Source of the DNA: Bosea sp. 29B
GTDB taxonomy: Bacteria > Pseudomonadota > Alphaproteobacteria > Rhizobiales > Beijerinckiaceae
Direction of reading: 5' to 3'
DNA length: 64,000 nucleotides
Assembly (NCBI RefSeq): GCF_902506165.1
Contig: NZ_LR733817.1
Coordinates: forward strand, 1,038,255-1,102,254
The position numbers were made by a program, and so were the translations under genes. The notes beneath the pieces were generated by a model that saw nothing but the letters and a program-made list of their open reading frames with translations, was not told where the DNA came from and did no database searches. This document shows positions 25,363 to 33,234 of this stretch, one piece after another. Every line of letters begins with the position of its first letter. The stretch's first letter is position 1.

Positions 25363-27153
25363 ATGACCGCGCCCGTGCTGCCCAGGCTCGCCGATCTCGT
25401 CCCGCCGAATTTGCGGCCGGGTGCCGAGCTGCTCGCCGACGGCGCCGCCATGGCCCGCGGCTGGCAGGTCGGCCGCAATCTCTTCCTCGACGCCGCCGGC
25501 GTCGCCTGCGAGGCCGACTACAAGCGGCGCATGGCGGGCGAAGGGCGCATCATGCAGCATGCCCATATCGGCTTCCGCAGCGTCGAGCGCACGCTGGAGG
25601 CGATCCGGACCGTGCATGAGAGCTGCGCCAGGCTCGGCGTCACCGTCGATCGCTTCGGCATCACGCTCGACTGGTCGATGGGCTACCCGCTGGGCGAGCG
25701 TGATAAGCGCCCGCGCGGCACCGGCATCGTGCTCTCCGGCCCCGAGGACTTCTCCCGCATCACCGGCGTCGTTCCGGCAGCGGCGCATTTCGGCGACTTC
25801 ATGCTCGGCCTGCCCGGTGCGGTCGAGAATACCCGCGCCGCGCTGGCGGCCGGCGTCACCACCGTCGGCAATCTCGGCCAGTACTTCACCTTCCGTCTGC
25901 CGGACTGGGACGACGACGTCGCCACGACGGAGGCGACCGTGACGGCCCTCGGCCTGATCGCCGCCCAGCCGGTCGAGGTGCTCGTCCATTCCAATCTCGA
26001 CGACGGTTTCGCCGGCCTGTTCTCCGATATGAGCTCGGCGCTCGGCATGGTGCTGATCGAGAAATACATCGTCGAGGAACTGATCGGCGCCCGCGCCTCG
26101 CATTGCTACGGGCACCATTTCACCGCCCCGCTGGTGCGGCTCGCCTTCCATCGCGCGATGATGCAGGTGACCGACACGCCCGGTAGCATGATCTTCGGCA
26201 ACACCGTCTCTTACAAATCGACGCCAGCCGGCAATTTCGCCAGCCTTGCCAGCTATCTCCAGGCCGACATCTGGTCGCTGCGCCGGCAGCACAGCGGCCA
26301 TGCCATCAATCCGGTCCCGGTCACCGAGAACGAGCGCATTCCCGACACCGACGAGATCATCGACGCGCAGATGTTCGCCGGACGGCTGGTCGAGCACGCC
26401 TCCGGCAGCCTTGGCCTGATCGACCTTCGCCCCGTCGATGCGATGGCGGAGAACCTCGTCGCGGGTGCACACAAATTCCGCTGCCGGATCCTCGCCGGCC
26501 TCGCCGATCTCGGCGTCGACATCGCCGACGCCGCCGCGATCATGCTGGCGCTGCGCCGCATCGGCCCGCGACGACTGGAAGCGCATTACGGTTCGGGCGC
26601 GCCGGATCGCGCTGCCTGGGGCGGGCGCCGCGCTCTGGTCGAGGCCGAATGGGTCGAGGAACTCCGGCACGAGACCGAAGGCTGGCTCGACAAGGTCGCG
26701 ACGCCCACCCGCATCGGCATCGGACAGGCCAGTCTCAAGGTCTGCGTCGCCAGCAGCGACGTGCACGAGCACGGCAAGAGCCTGATCGAGCATCTGCTGA
26801 CGCGGCTCGACGCCGAGCCGGTCGATGGCGGCACCTCGGCCGACCCCGACGATCTCGTCGCCATCGCCCTGGCCACTGGCTGCGACGTGATCGCGATCAG
26901 CACCTATAACGGCATCGCGCTACGCTTCGCGACCGAGGTGCTCGCGGCGCTGGAGCGCGCCGGCGCGAATCTACCGGTCTGCATCGGCGGCCGCCTCAAC
27001 CAGATTCCCGAGGATTCGAATTCCGGCCTGCCGGTCGACGTCACCGATGATCTCGCCAGGCTCGGCGTCATCCCCTGCCCGACGCCGGAGGGCCTGGTCG
27101 CCGAGCTCGATGCGCTCGCGCGGGCCCGGTTGGCACAGGCCGGAGCGGCCTGA
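25363..27153 (+). CDS. Glutamate-mutase-like protein with C-terminal cobalamin-binding domain
   Basis: A 596-residue protein; the ATG at 25363 follows a GGAAAGG ribosome-binding site, and a GTG two codons upstream is an alternative. The C-terminal domain carries a complete base-off/His-on B12 signature with correct spacing: DVHEHG (466-471), Ser513 in ISTYNG, and GG at 542-543 in CIGGR. The N-terminal 430 residues resemble the TIM-barrel subunit of methylaspartate (glutamate) mutase (RSVERTLEAIRTVHESCARL, TTVGNLGQYFTFRLPDWDDD). It probably performs a carbon-skeleton rearrangement by radical chemistry on the imported substrate. Both mutase parts in one chain is notable. The exact reaction is unknown. 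Confidence 0.78.
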   Translation: MTAPVLPRLADLVPPNLRPGAELLADGAAMARGWQVGRNLFLDAAGVACEADYKRRMAGEGRIMQHAHIGFRSVERTLEAIRTVHESCARLGVTVDRFGITLDWSMGYPLGERDKRPRGTGIVLSGPEDFSRITGVVPAAAHFGDFMLGLPGAVENTRAALAAGVTTVGNLGQYFTFRLPDWDDDVATTEATVTALGLIAAQPVEVLVHSNLDDGFAGLFSDMSSALGMVLIEKYIVEELIGARASHCYGHHFTAPLVRLAFHRAMMQVTDTPGSMIFGNTVSYKSTPAGNFASLASYLQADIWSLRRQHSGHAINPVPVTENERIPDTDEIIDAQMFAGRLVEHASGSLGLIDLRPVDAMAENLVAGAHKFRCRILAGLADLGVDIADAAAIMLALRRIGPRRLEAHYGSGAPDRAAWGGRRALVEAEWVEELRHETEGWLDKVATPTRIGIGQASLKVCVASSDVHEHGKSLIEHLLTRLDAEPVDGGTSADPDDLVAIALATGCDVIAISTYNGIALRFATEVLAALERAGANLPVCIGGRLNQIPEDSNSGLPVDVTDDLARLGVIPCPTPEGLVAELDALARARLAQAGAA

Positions 27154-27235
27154 GGCGGCACTCCGCCGCGCTGATGACATGATCGGCGCGGAGGGTTCGG
27201 ACATGCCGGATCCGGCCTCCCGAAAGGACATCAGC

Positions 27236-27619
27236 ATGACCACCACCCGCAGCCTCCTGGCGGGCGCCGCTCTGTTCGCCACCATCGGCCTCGCCGGCCT
27301 GGCCCTGGCGCAGGGTCATCAGGGTCATGGCAGCCATGGCACAACCACGCCTGCCGCCGCCGGTACCGCGGCGACGAAAGGCTACAAGGCCGCCAACGAC
27401 AAGATGCACAGGGAGATGGGCATCGCCTTCAGCGGCGACGCCGATGTCGATTTCGCCCGCGGCATGATCCCGCATCATCAGGGGGCGGTCGACATGGCCA
27501 AAGTCGTGCTCGCCCATGGCAAGGACCCCGAATTGCGCAAGCTCGCCGAAGGCGTGATCACCGAACAGGAGAAGGAGATCGCCTTCCTGCGCGACTGGCT
27601 GAAGAAGCAAGGCAAGTGA
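27236..27619 (+). CDS. DUF305 family exported protein
   Basis: A 127-residue protein from ATG 27236 with a Sec signal peptide (SLLAGAALFATIGLAGLALA). The mature protein starts with a His/Gly-rich stretch (QGHQGHGSHG) and contains the DUF305 hallmark DVDFARGMIPHHQGAVDMAK. DUF305 proteins are periplasmic and often sit with copper-resistance genes; the His-rich start could bind metal. No copper genes are adjacent here. The gene stands alone, 82 bp after the mutase-like gene. Confidence 0.87.
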   Translation: MTTTRSLLAGAALFATIGLAGLALAQGHQGHGSHGTTTPAAAGTAATKGYKAANDKMHREMGIAFSGDADVDFARGMIPHHQGAVDMAKVVLAHGKDPELRKLAEGVITEQEKEIAFLRDWLKKQGK

Positions 27620-27633
27620 TCTTTGCCACACCG

Positions 27634-27657
27634 CCCCGGATTCGTCGCGATCCGGGG
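27634..27657 (+). terminator. Hairpin after the DUF305 gene
   Basis: CCCCGGAT (27634-27641) and ATCCGGGG (27650-27657) form a perfect 8-bp stem with an 8-base loop, 15 bp after the stop codon. No T-run follows, so it may be a weak or Rho-assisted terminator. Confidence 0.45.
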
Positions 27658-27795
27658 CCCGCTTCACGCCGGCGGCTTGCCCTGCAAGGCAGGCTTTGGC
27701 AGAGAGGCGGCGCGACTTGCGTCCACGCGTCCTGCATGCACAAGCCGTGATTCACACATGGGCTCTGCTCTCGCCTCCGGCTGCTCGCGGGTTCG

Positions 27796-28890
27796 ATGAA
27801 AAAATACCTCGACTATCTCTGGCCTCTGATCGGCCTCGTCGCTGTCATCTGGTCGGTCGACCTGCTCTGGGACAAGCTCAAGACCGAGGCCCTGACCAAT
27901 GAGGCCATCGCGGCCCAGCTCGATCAGGCCGGCCTCTGGGACGCGTTCAAGATCGTCGCCACCGGCATCGGCCAGAAGATCGCACTGATCCCGCCGGCCG
28001 CCTTCTTCCATGCCGGCCTCGCGACGCTGGTCGCCTATGCCGCGCTCGCCTGGTACGACCGGATCGCGCTTTTGCATCTGCATCGCGAGAAGGGCATCTC
28101 CTGGGCCTATATCTCGCTCTGCTCCTTCGTTACCTACGCGCTCTCGCACAATATCGGCGCCTCGGTCTTCTCCGGCGGCATGGTGCGCTACCGCGCCTAT
28201 CACGCAAAGGGCCTGAGCGCGGCCGAGATCGCAGTGCTGGTGGCGCTCTGTTCCTTCACCTTCGCCTTCGGCACCATCCTCCTGATGGGGTGCGTGCTCA
28301 TCGGCGAGCCGCAGATCCTGCGGCCGCTGCACCGGCTCTCCGACTGGTTCGGCATCGGCGACAAGCAGGCGCGCCTGATCGGCTTTGGCCTGATCGCCTT
28401 CTGCGTGCTCTACACGATCGGCGCCTGGCTACGCTTCAAGCCGCTCAAGATCGGTTCGTTCGAGCTGGTCTATCCGCGTCTGCCGATTGTCGCCAGGCAG
28501 TACTTCGCCGCCCCACTGGAGCTGATGGGCGCCGCCGGCATCATCTATTTCGCGCTGCCGGAGCAGGGCAATCCCGGCTTCTTCATCGTGCTCGGCGCCT
28601 TCCTGATCTCGTTCTCGGCCGGCCTGCTCAGCCAGGTGCCGGGCGGCGTCGGCGTGATGGAGGCGGTGTTCCTCGCGGTGATGCCGGGCGTGCCGGCCCC
28701 GGCCGTCTTCGCAGCATTGCTGGTCTGGCGGATGTTCTACCTGATCATCCCGCTGGTGATCTCGCTGCCGATCGTGCTTGCCTTCGAGCGGGCCCAGCTA
28801 CGCAAGGCCCTGGCGCACGAAACGCAGGTGAAGGCTCAGGAACAGGCGGCGGCCAAGGCCGCGGCCCTGCACATCGACAAGCCGGAGTAA
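27796..28890 (+). CDS. YbhN/UPF0104-type (lysylphosphatidylglycerol synthase membrane domain) protein
   Basis: A 364-residue polytopic membrane protein with about eight hydrophobic helices. It contains YDRIALLHLHREKGISW, ALSHNIGASVFSGGMVRYRA and the conserved SQVPGGVGVMEAVFL, all typical of the UPF0104/YbhN family and the flippase domain of MprF. There is no soluble aminoacyl-transferase domain, so it is not a complete MprF. The C-terminal tail is a basic and Ala-rich helix. A role in lipid transport across the membrane is likely, but the lipid is unknown. Confidence 0.85.
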   Translation: MKKYLDYLWPLIGLVAVIWSVDLLWDKLKTEALTNEAIAAQLDQAGLWDAFKIVATGIGQKIALIPPAAFFHAGLATLVAYAALAWYDRIALLHLHREKGISWAYISLCSFVTYALSHNIGASVFSGGMVRYRAYHAKGLSAAEIAVLVALCSFTFAFGTILLMGCVLIGEPQILRPLHRLSDWFGIGDKQARLIGFGLIAFCVLYTIGAWLRFKPLKIGSFELVYPRLPIVARQYFAAPLELMGAAGIIYFALPEQGNPGFFIVLGAFLISFSAGLLSQVPGGVGVMEAVFLAVMPGVPAPAVFAALLVWRMFYLIIPLVISLPIVLAFERAQLRKALAHETQVKAQEQAAAKAAALHIDKPE

Positions 28891-28894
28891 GGCT

Positions 28895-29782
28895 TCAGCG
28901 CTTGAGCGCGATCGCCGCGGCGCCGAACATCAGGAGGCTGCCGATCGCCTCGGCCGGGCCGAACGGCTCGCCGAGCGCGAAGACGCCTGCTCCGACCGCG
29001 ACCGCCGGGCTGATGAAGGCATAGAGCCCCGCCCGGAAGGCGCCCCAGTCGCGCACCAGCCTGAGATAGATGGTGAAGCCGATCAGCGAGCCGCCGATCA
29101 CCAGCACCGCCACCGCCGGCAGCACCGGCCACGACACCAGCGCGGCGAAGTGCGCCGGCGTGACGTTCTCCAGCAGGCCGGACATCAGGCAGAGTCCGAA
29201 ACCGCCGATCAGCGTCTGCCAGCCGGCCAGCGTCAGTGTCGGGATGCGGCCCATTACCGGCCGCGACCAGACCGCGCCGAAGCAATAGAGCAGCGTGCCG
29301 GCTGCCACCGCGGCCAGCCCCCAGAGCTCGAGCGGCCCGCCCTTCGCCGCCGCGATCCCGCCCAGCGCCCGCGTCGAGAACAGGAAGCCGAGGCCGACCG
29401 CTCCCAGCCCGATCGCAGCGAGCTTGCGCCCGCCGATCGCATGCCCCTCGATCAGGTAGCTGGCGATGATGGTGAAGATCGGGATGGTCGCGAAGTTGAC
29501 GATCGCGGCAAGCCCGGTCGGCGCCTGCGCCGTGCCCCAGAACAGCAGGGTGTAGTTGCCGGTGTTGAGCAGCAGCGCAGTCATGACGACGCGCGGCCAG
29601 GCTGCAGCCGGCACCTTCAGCACGTCCCGGCCGGCCCAGGCCAGCATCAGCGACCCCGCGATGATGAAGCGCGACGCCGCGAGGAAAACCGGCGGCACAT
29701 GCTGCGAGCCGACCTTGATCGGCAGCCAGGTCAGGCCCCAGACGAGGCACATCAGCGCGAAGAGGGCGGCATTGCGGGACAT
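28895..29782 (-). CDS. EamA/DMT family transporter
   Basis: A 295-residue protein from ATG 29782 with ten predicted membrane helices in two EamA repeats. The first starts LFALMCLVWGLTWLPIKVGS, the second around LWGLAAVAAGTLLYCFGAVW, ending YAFISPAVAVGAGVFALGEP. DMT exporters of this branch move amino acids or metabolites out of the cell. It is divergent from an XRE-cupin regulator with a palindrome between them, a common regulator-exporter pairing. Confidence 0.88.
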   Translation of the reverse strand: MSRNAALFALMCLVWGLTWLPIKVGSQHVPPVFLAASRFIIAGSLMLAWAGRDVLKVPAAAWPRVVMTALLLNTGNYTLLFWGTAQAPTGLAAIVNFATIPIFTIIASYLIEGHAIGGRKLAAIGLGAVGLGFLFSTRALGGIAAAKGGPLELWGLAAVAAGTLLYCFGAVWSRPVMGRIPTLTLAGWQTLIGGFGLCLMSGLLENVTPAHFAALVSWPVLPAVAVLVIGGSLIGFTIYLRLVRDWGAFRAGLYAFISPAVAVGAGVFALGEPFGPAEAIGSLLMFGAAAIALKR

Positions 29783-29892
29783 GGGGCAGCGCTTAGCGAG
29801 GGTGGCGGGAACAACCAATGCCGGCCGGGCATGCGGCTATGGCGTCGATGGAGGGACCTACGCCCCACCCACTGGCCAACGCCCGTGCCGCG

Positions 29893-29906
29893 CTCTATTA
29901 TAAGAG
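29893..29906. promoter_or_regulatory. Palindrome CTCT-ATTATA-AGAG between the EamA and XRE-cupin genes
   Basis: The 14-bp element has perfect CTCT/AGAG arms. On the minus strand its centre reads TATAAT, a consensus -10 box directed towards the EamA gene. It lies 11 bp upstream of the XRE-cupin start. It could be both the exporter promoter and the operator for the adjacent regulator. This is inference from position and symmetry. Confidence 0.4.
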
Positions 29907-29916
29907 AATCAAGGGT

Positions 29917-30477
29917 ATGATGATGGACGATCTCGCGTCAAGATTGGCAGAACGGCTGCGCGGCGAGCGCGAGGCCCGCGGCTGGAGCCTGAACGATCTC
30001 GCCGAGCGCTCGGGCGTCTCGCGCGCCATGATCAGCCGGATCGAGCGCGGCGAGGCAAGCCCGACCGCGGTGCTGCTCGGCCGGCTCTCCGGCGCCTTCG
30101 GCCTCACCCTGTCGAACCTGCTGGCGCGGATCGAAAATGCCGGCGAGCGCGTCCGCCGTGCCAAGGACCAGCCGCTCTGGCGCGATCCGGAGACCGGCTT
30201 CGTCCGCCGCGCCATCTCGCCGGCCGGCAATGGCGATCTCGAACTGGTCGCCGGCGAGTTGCCACCCGGCGCGGCGATCGCCTATCCCGCCAGCTCCTAC
30301 GCCTTCATTCGCCAGCAGATCTGGATGCAGTCGGGAGAGCTCGATTTCGACGAGGGCGGCATCGTCACCCGGCTTCAGGCCGGCGACTGCATGGAGCTCG
30401 GCCCGCCCAGCGATTGCCGCTTCAGCAATCCCGGTACCGGGCCGGCGCGCTATCTTGTGGTCGTGAGCAGGCGCTGA
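29917..30477 (+). CDS. XRE family regulator with C-terminal cupin domain
   Basis: A 186-residue regulator; three consecutive Met codons (29917, 29920, 29923) leave the start open within six bases. The N-terminal XRE helix-turn-helix includes WSLNDLAERSGVSRAMISRI and RGEASPTAVLLGRLSGAFGL. The C-terminal half is a small cupin barrel (GELPPGAAIAYPASSYAFIR, SGELDFDEGG, LGPPSDCRFSNPG). HTH-cupin proteins sense small metabolites, often amines or amino acids. It probably controls the divergent EamA exporter. Confidence 0.85.
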   Translation: MMMDDLASRLAERLRGEREARGWSLNDLAERSGVSRAMISRIERGEASPTAVLLGRLSGAFGLTLSNLLARIENAGERVRRAKDQPLWRDPETGFVRRAISPAGNGDLELVAGELPPGAAIAYPASSYAFIRQQIWMQSGELDFDEGGIVTRLQAGDCMELGPPSDCRFSNPGTGPARYLVVVSRR

Positions 30478-30483
30478 CCTCCG

Positions 30484-32607
30484 TCAGACGCTTCCCACCG
30501 TCCTGAGCTTCGCCCGCGGGTGGATCTCGCTCTGCGAGAGCACCGGCGTCTCGCGGCGGAAGCGCTCGATGATCTGGCGCACGAAGGGCCGCGCCATGCC
30601 GGAGGTGACCAGCGCCGGCATCTCGCCGAGCCGCGCCGCGTCCTCGAATTTCTCGCGCACCTGATGGACGAAGTCCTGCAGCCGCGAGGGCTGCATGGCC
30701 AGATGCCGGTCCTCGCCCTGGCCGACGATCGATTCGGCGAAGACGCTCTCCCAGGCCGGCGACAGCGTGATGATCGGCAATTGCCCGTGCTGGTTGGAGA
30801 ACTGCGCGCAGATCTGGCGGGCGAGGCGGACGCGGACATGCTCGGCAATGTCGCGCGGGCTCCTGACATTGCCGGCGACCTCGGCAATGCCCTCGACGAT
30901 GGTGGCGAGGTCGCGGATCGAGATGCGCTCGGAGAGCAGAAGCTGCAGCACGCGCTGGATGCCGGTGGTCGAGATCTGGTTCGGGACGATCTCCTTGACG
31001 AGGTCGGCATGGTCCTTCGGCAGTTCGCGCAGCAGCTTCTGCACCTCGCCATGCGAGAGCAGCTCCGGCATGTGCGACTTCAGCACTTCGGTGAGGTGGG
31101 TCGAGATCACGGTCGCCGCATCGACCACGGTGTAGCCGCGCAGTTGCGCCTCGTCCTGCAGCGCCCCGTCGATCCAGGTCGCCGGCAGGCCGAAGGTCGG
31201 CTCCAGCACATTGTGGCCGGGCAGCGTCACGCTGCCGCCCATCGGGTCCATCGCCATGTACTGGCCGGGATAGACCATGCCGTGGCCGGCATCGATCTCC
31301 TTGATCTTGATGAAGTAGTGGTTGGCCTCGAGCTGGACGTTGTCGACGATGCGCACCGCCGGCATGACGAAGCCGAGCTCGGCGGCAAGCTGACGCCGCA
31401 GCGCCCGGACCTGGTCGGTCAGCCGGTCGGCCCCTCCCGGTGCATTGACCAGCGGCAGCAGGCCGTAGCCGATCTCAATCTTGAGCTCGTCGAGCTTGAG
31501 CAGGTCGTTGAGTGTCTCTTCCTTCGGCGTGCCGTCGGGCGCCAGTGGCGAGGCCGCCTGCGCCTGCACGGCGGCCTCCGACTCCCGCGCCTTGGCGAGC
31601 TTGCCGAAATGCTGCGCCAGCCAGCCCGAGCCGGCGGCGAGGACGAGGAAGGGCAGCATCGGGATGCCCGGCAGGATCGCGATCAGCAGCATCACCGCCG
31701 CCGACATGCCGAGCGCCTTGGGATAGCCCGAGAGCTGCTTGCCGAGCGCCTTGTCGGCGGCGCCGCGCACGCCCGACTTCGAGACGAGCAGGCCCGCCGC
31801 GGTCGAGACGATCAGCGCCGGGATCTGGCTGACTAGGCCGTCGCCGACGGTGAGCTGCGTGTAGCTCTGCGCCGCCGCGCCGAAGCTCATGCCCTGCTGC
31901 GCCACGCCGATGATGATGCCGCCGATCACGTTGATGAAGGTGATCAGCAGGCCGGCGATCGCGTCGCCGCGCACGAACTTGGAGGCACCATCCATCGAGC
32001 CGAAGAAGTTGGCCTCGTCCTCCAGCGCCTTGCGCCTGACCTTGGCGACGTCCTGGTCGATCAGCCCGGCCGAGAGGTCGGCATCGATCGCCATCTGCTT
32101 GCCGGGCAAGGCATCGAGGGCAAAGCGCGCCGCGACCTCGGCGATACGGCCCGAGCCCTTGGTGATGACGACGAAGTTGACGATGATCAGGATGGTGAAG
32201 ACGATCACCCCGATCACGAAATTGCCGCTCATCACGAAGTTGCCGAAGGCCTCGATGACGTGGCCGGCGGCGGCAGTGCCCTCATGGCCATGGGCGAGGA
32301 TGAGGCGCGTCGAGGCGAGGTTCAGCGCGAGGCGCAGCATCGTCACGATCAGGAGCACGGTCGGGAAGGCCGAGAACTCCAGCGGCTCCTCGATGAACAG
32401 CGCCGTCATCAGGACGAGCACCGACAGGATGATCGAGAGCGCCAGCAGCATGTCGAGCAGCATCGCCGGCAGCGGGAAGATCAGCACCACGAGGATGCCC
32501 ATCACGCCGATGGCGAGGAACAGGTCCGGCCGGTTGAGCAGCGCGCCCATCTGGCCGCGCGTCGGCATCTGCATGCCCCCGCCGCTGCCTGCCGTCACAT
32601 CGCTCAT
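30484..32607 (-). CDS. flhA: Flagellar export gate protein FlhA
   Basis: A 707-residue FlhA from ATG 32607. The N-terminal half has eight membrane helices and the FHIPEP-type cytoplasmic loop (RFALDALPGKQMAIDADLSA, GLIDQDVAKVRRKALEDEAN, FVRGDAIAGLLI). The C-terminal cytoplasmic domain follows a Ser/Ala-rich linker near residue 340 (LELD-type segment LKIEIGYGLLPLV) and ends at TVGSV. FlhA is the export-gate ring of the flagellar type III apparatus. It is separated from the rest of the flagellar cluster by a 2.5-kb cassette on the other strand. A longer frame upstream lacks homology. Confidence 0.95.
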   Translation of the reverse strand: MSDVTAGSGGGMQMPTRGQMGALLNRPDLFLAIGVMGILVVLIFPLPAMLLDMLLALSIILSVLVLMTALFIEEPLEFSAFPTVLLIVTMLRLALNLASTRLILAHGHEGTAAAGHVIEAFGNFVMSGNFVIGVIVFTILIIVNFVVITKGSGRIAEVAARFALDALPGKQMAIDADLSAGLIDQDVAKVRRKALEDEANFFGSMDGASKFVRGDAIAGLLITFINVIGGIIIGVAQQGMSFGAAAQSYTQLTVGDGLVSQIPALIVSTAAGLLVSKSGVRGAADKALGKQLSGYPKALGMSAAVMLLIAILPGIPMLPFLVLAAGSGWLAQHFGKLAKARESEAAVQAQAASPLAPDGTPKEETLNDLLKLDELKIEIGYGLLPLVNAPGGADRLTDQVRALRRQLAAELGFVMPAVRIVDNVQLEANHYFIKIKEIDAGHGMVYPGQYMAMDPMGGSVTLPGHNVLEPTFGLPATWIDGALQDEAQLRGYTVVDAATVISTHLTEVLKSHMPELLSHGEVQKLLRELPKDHADLVKEIVPNQISTTGIQRVLQLLLSERISIRDLATIVEGIAEVAGNVRSPRDIAEHVRVRLARQICAQFSNQHGQLPIITLSPAWESVFAESIVGQGEDRHLAMQPSRLQDFVHQVREKFEDAARLGEMPALVTSGMARPFVRQIIERFRRETPVLSQSEIHPRAKLRTVGSV

Positions 32608-32830
32608 CGACCGGAAGCTCCCACGCGTCGCCCGTCGCCGGGCGGCTGTCGTACCCGGCAATTCTTGCCGAGCGCATAGTGAACGAGTGGTTAAGAAGCC
32701 TCAAAAAATCCCATTCGGAACCTTTCCCTGAACGGGCTGTTATCGAATGGCCGCGTTGTGGCCGCATTCGGCCATCCAACTTCCGGCGGGCCGACGACAT
32801 TGGCCGCCTGGCCGAAGCCTTTTGGAGGAT

Positions 32831-33151
32831 ATGTTGGATAGACGTTCATTCATGCTGAGCCTTTTCGGCGGTCTCGCCGCCGCCAGCGTCGGTGGCATGG
32901 GCATCGCCCAGGCCGCGAGCGCGGCGCCCTCCGCAGCTCCGGTTCCATCACCGGAAGAGCTCGCTCCCGCGCTGAAAGCCGGGCTTGACAAGACCGATGC
33001 CGATTTCAGCCAGGTCGTGGTGCGTGACCGCGTCGTCGTGCGCCGCCGCCCCTATCGTCGCCCGGTCGTCGTCCGCCGCACCGTCGTGGTGCGCCGGCCA
33101 AGGCCTTACCGCCGCCCGGTCGTGGTGCGCCGGCGTGTGATCTACCGCTGA
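32831..33151 (+). CDS. Small exported protein, LDKTDADFSQ family, Val/Arg-rich tail
   Basis: A 106-residue protein from ATG 32831 with ribosome-binding site GGAGGAT. It has a twin-arginine-type leader (DRRSFMLSLFGGLAAASVGG), a short acidic segment with AGLDKTDADFSQ, then about 40 residues made almost only of Val, Arg, Pro and Tyr in repeats such as YRRPVVVRR. A close paralogue at 34852 shares the leader and the DKTDADFSQ motif but has a Tyr/Arg tail. I know no function. The basic aromatic tail suggests cell-wall or polyanion binding (speculation). Confidence 0.75.
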   Translation: MLDRRSFMLSLFGGLAAASVGGMGIAQAASAAPSAAPVPSPEELAPALKAGLDKTDADFSQVVVRDRVVVRRRPYRRPVVVRRTVVVRRPRPYRRPVVVRRRVIYR

Positions 33152-33234
33152 GAGCGGCGACTATCGGCGGGCGGCCTCAGGGCCGCCTGCCAGCCCTGAA
33201 GCGATAGCAGGACGGAGCGGCGGGAAGGACGATT

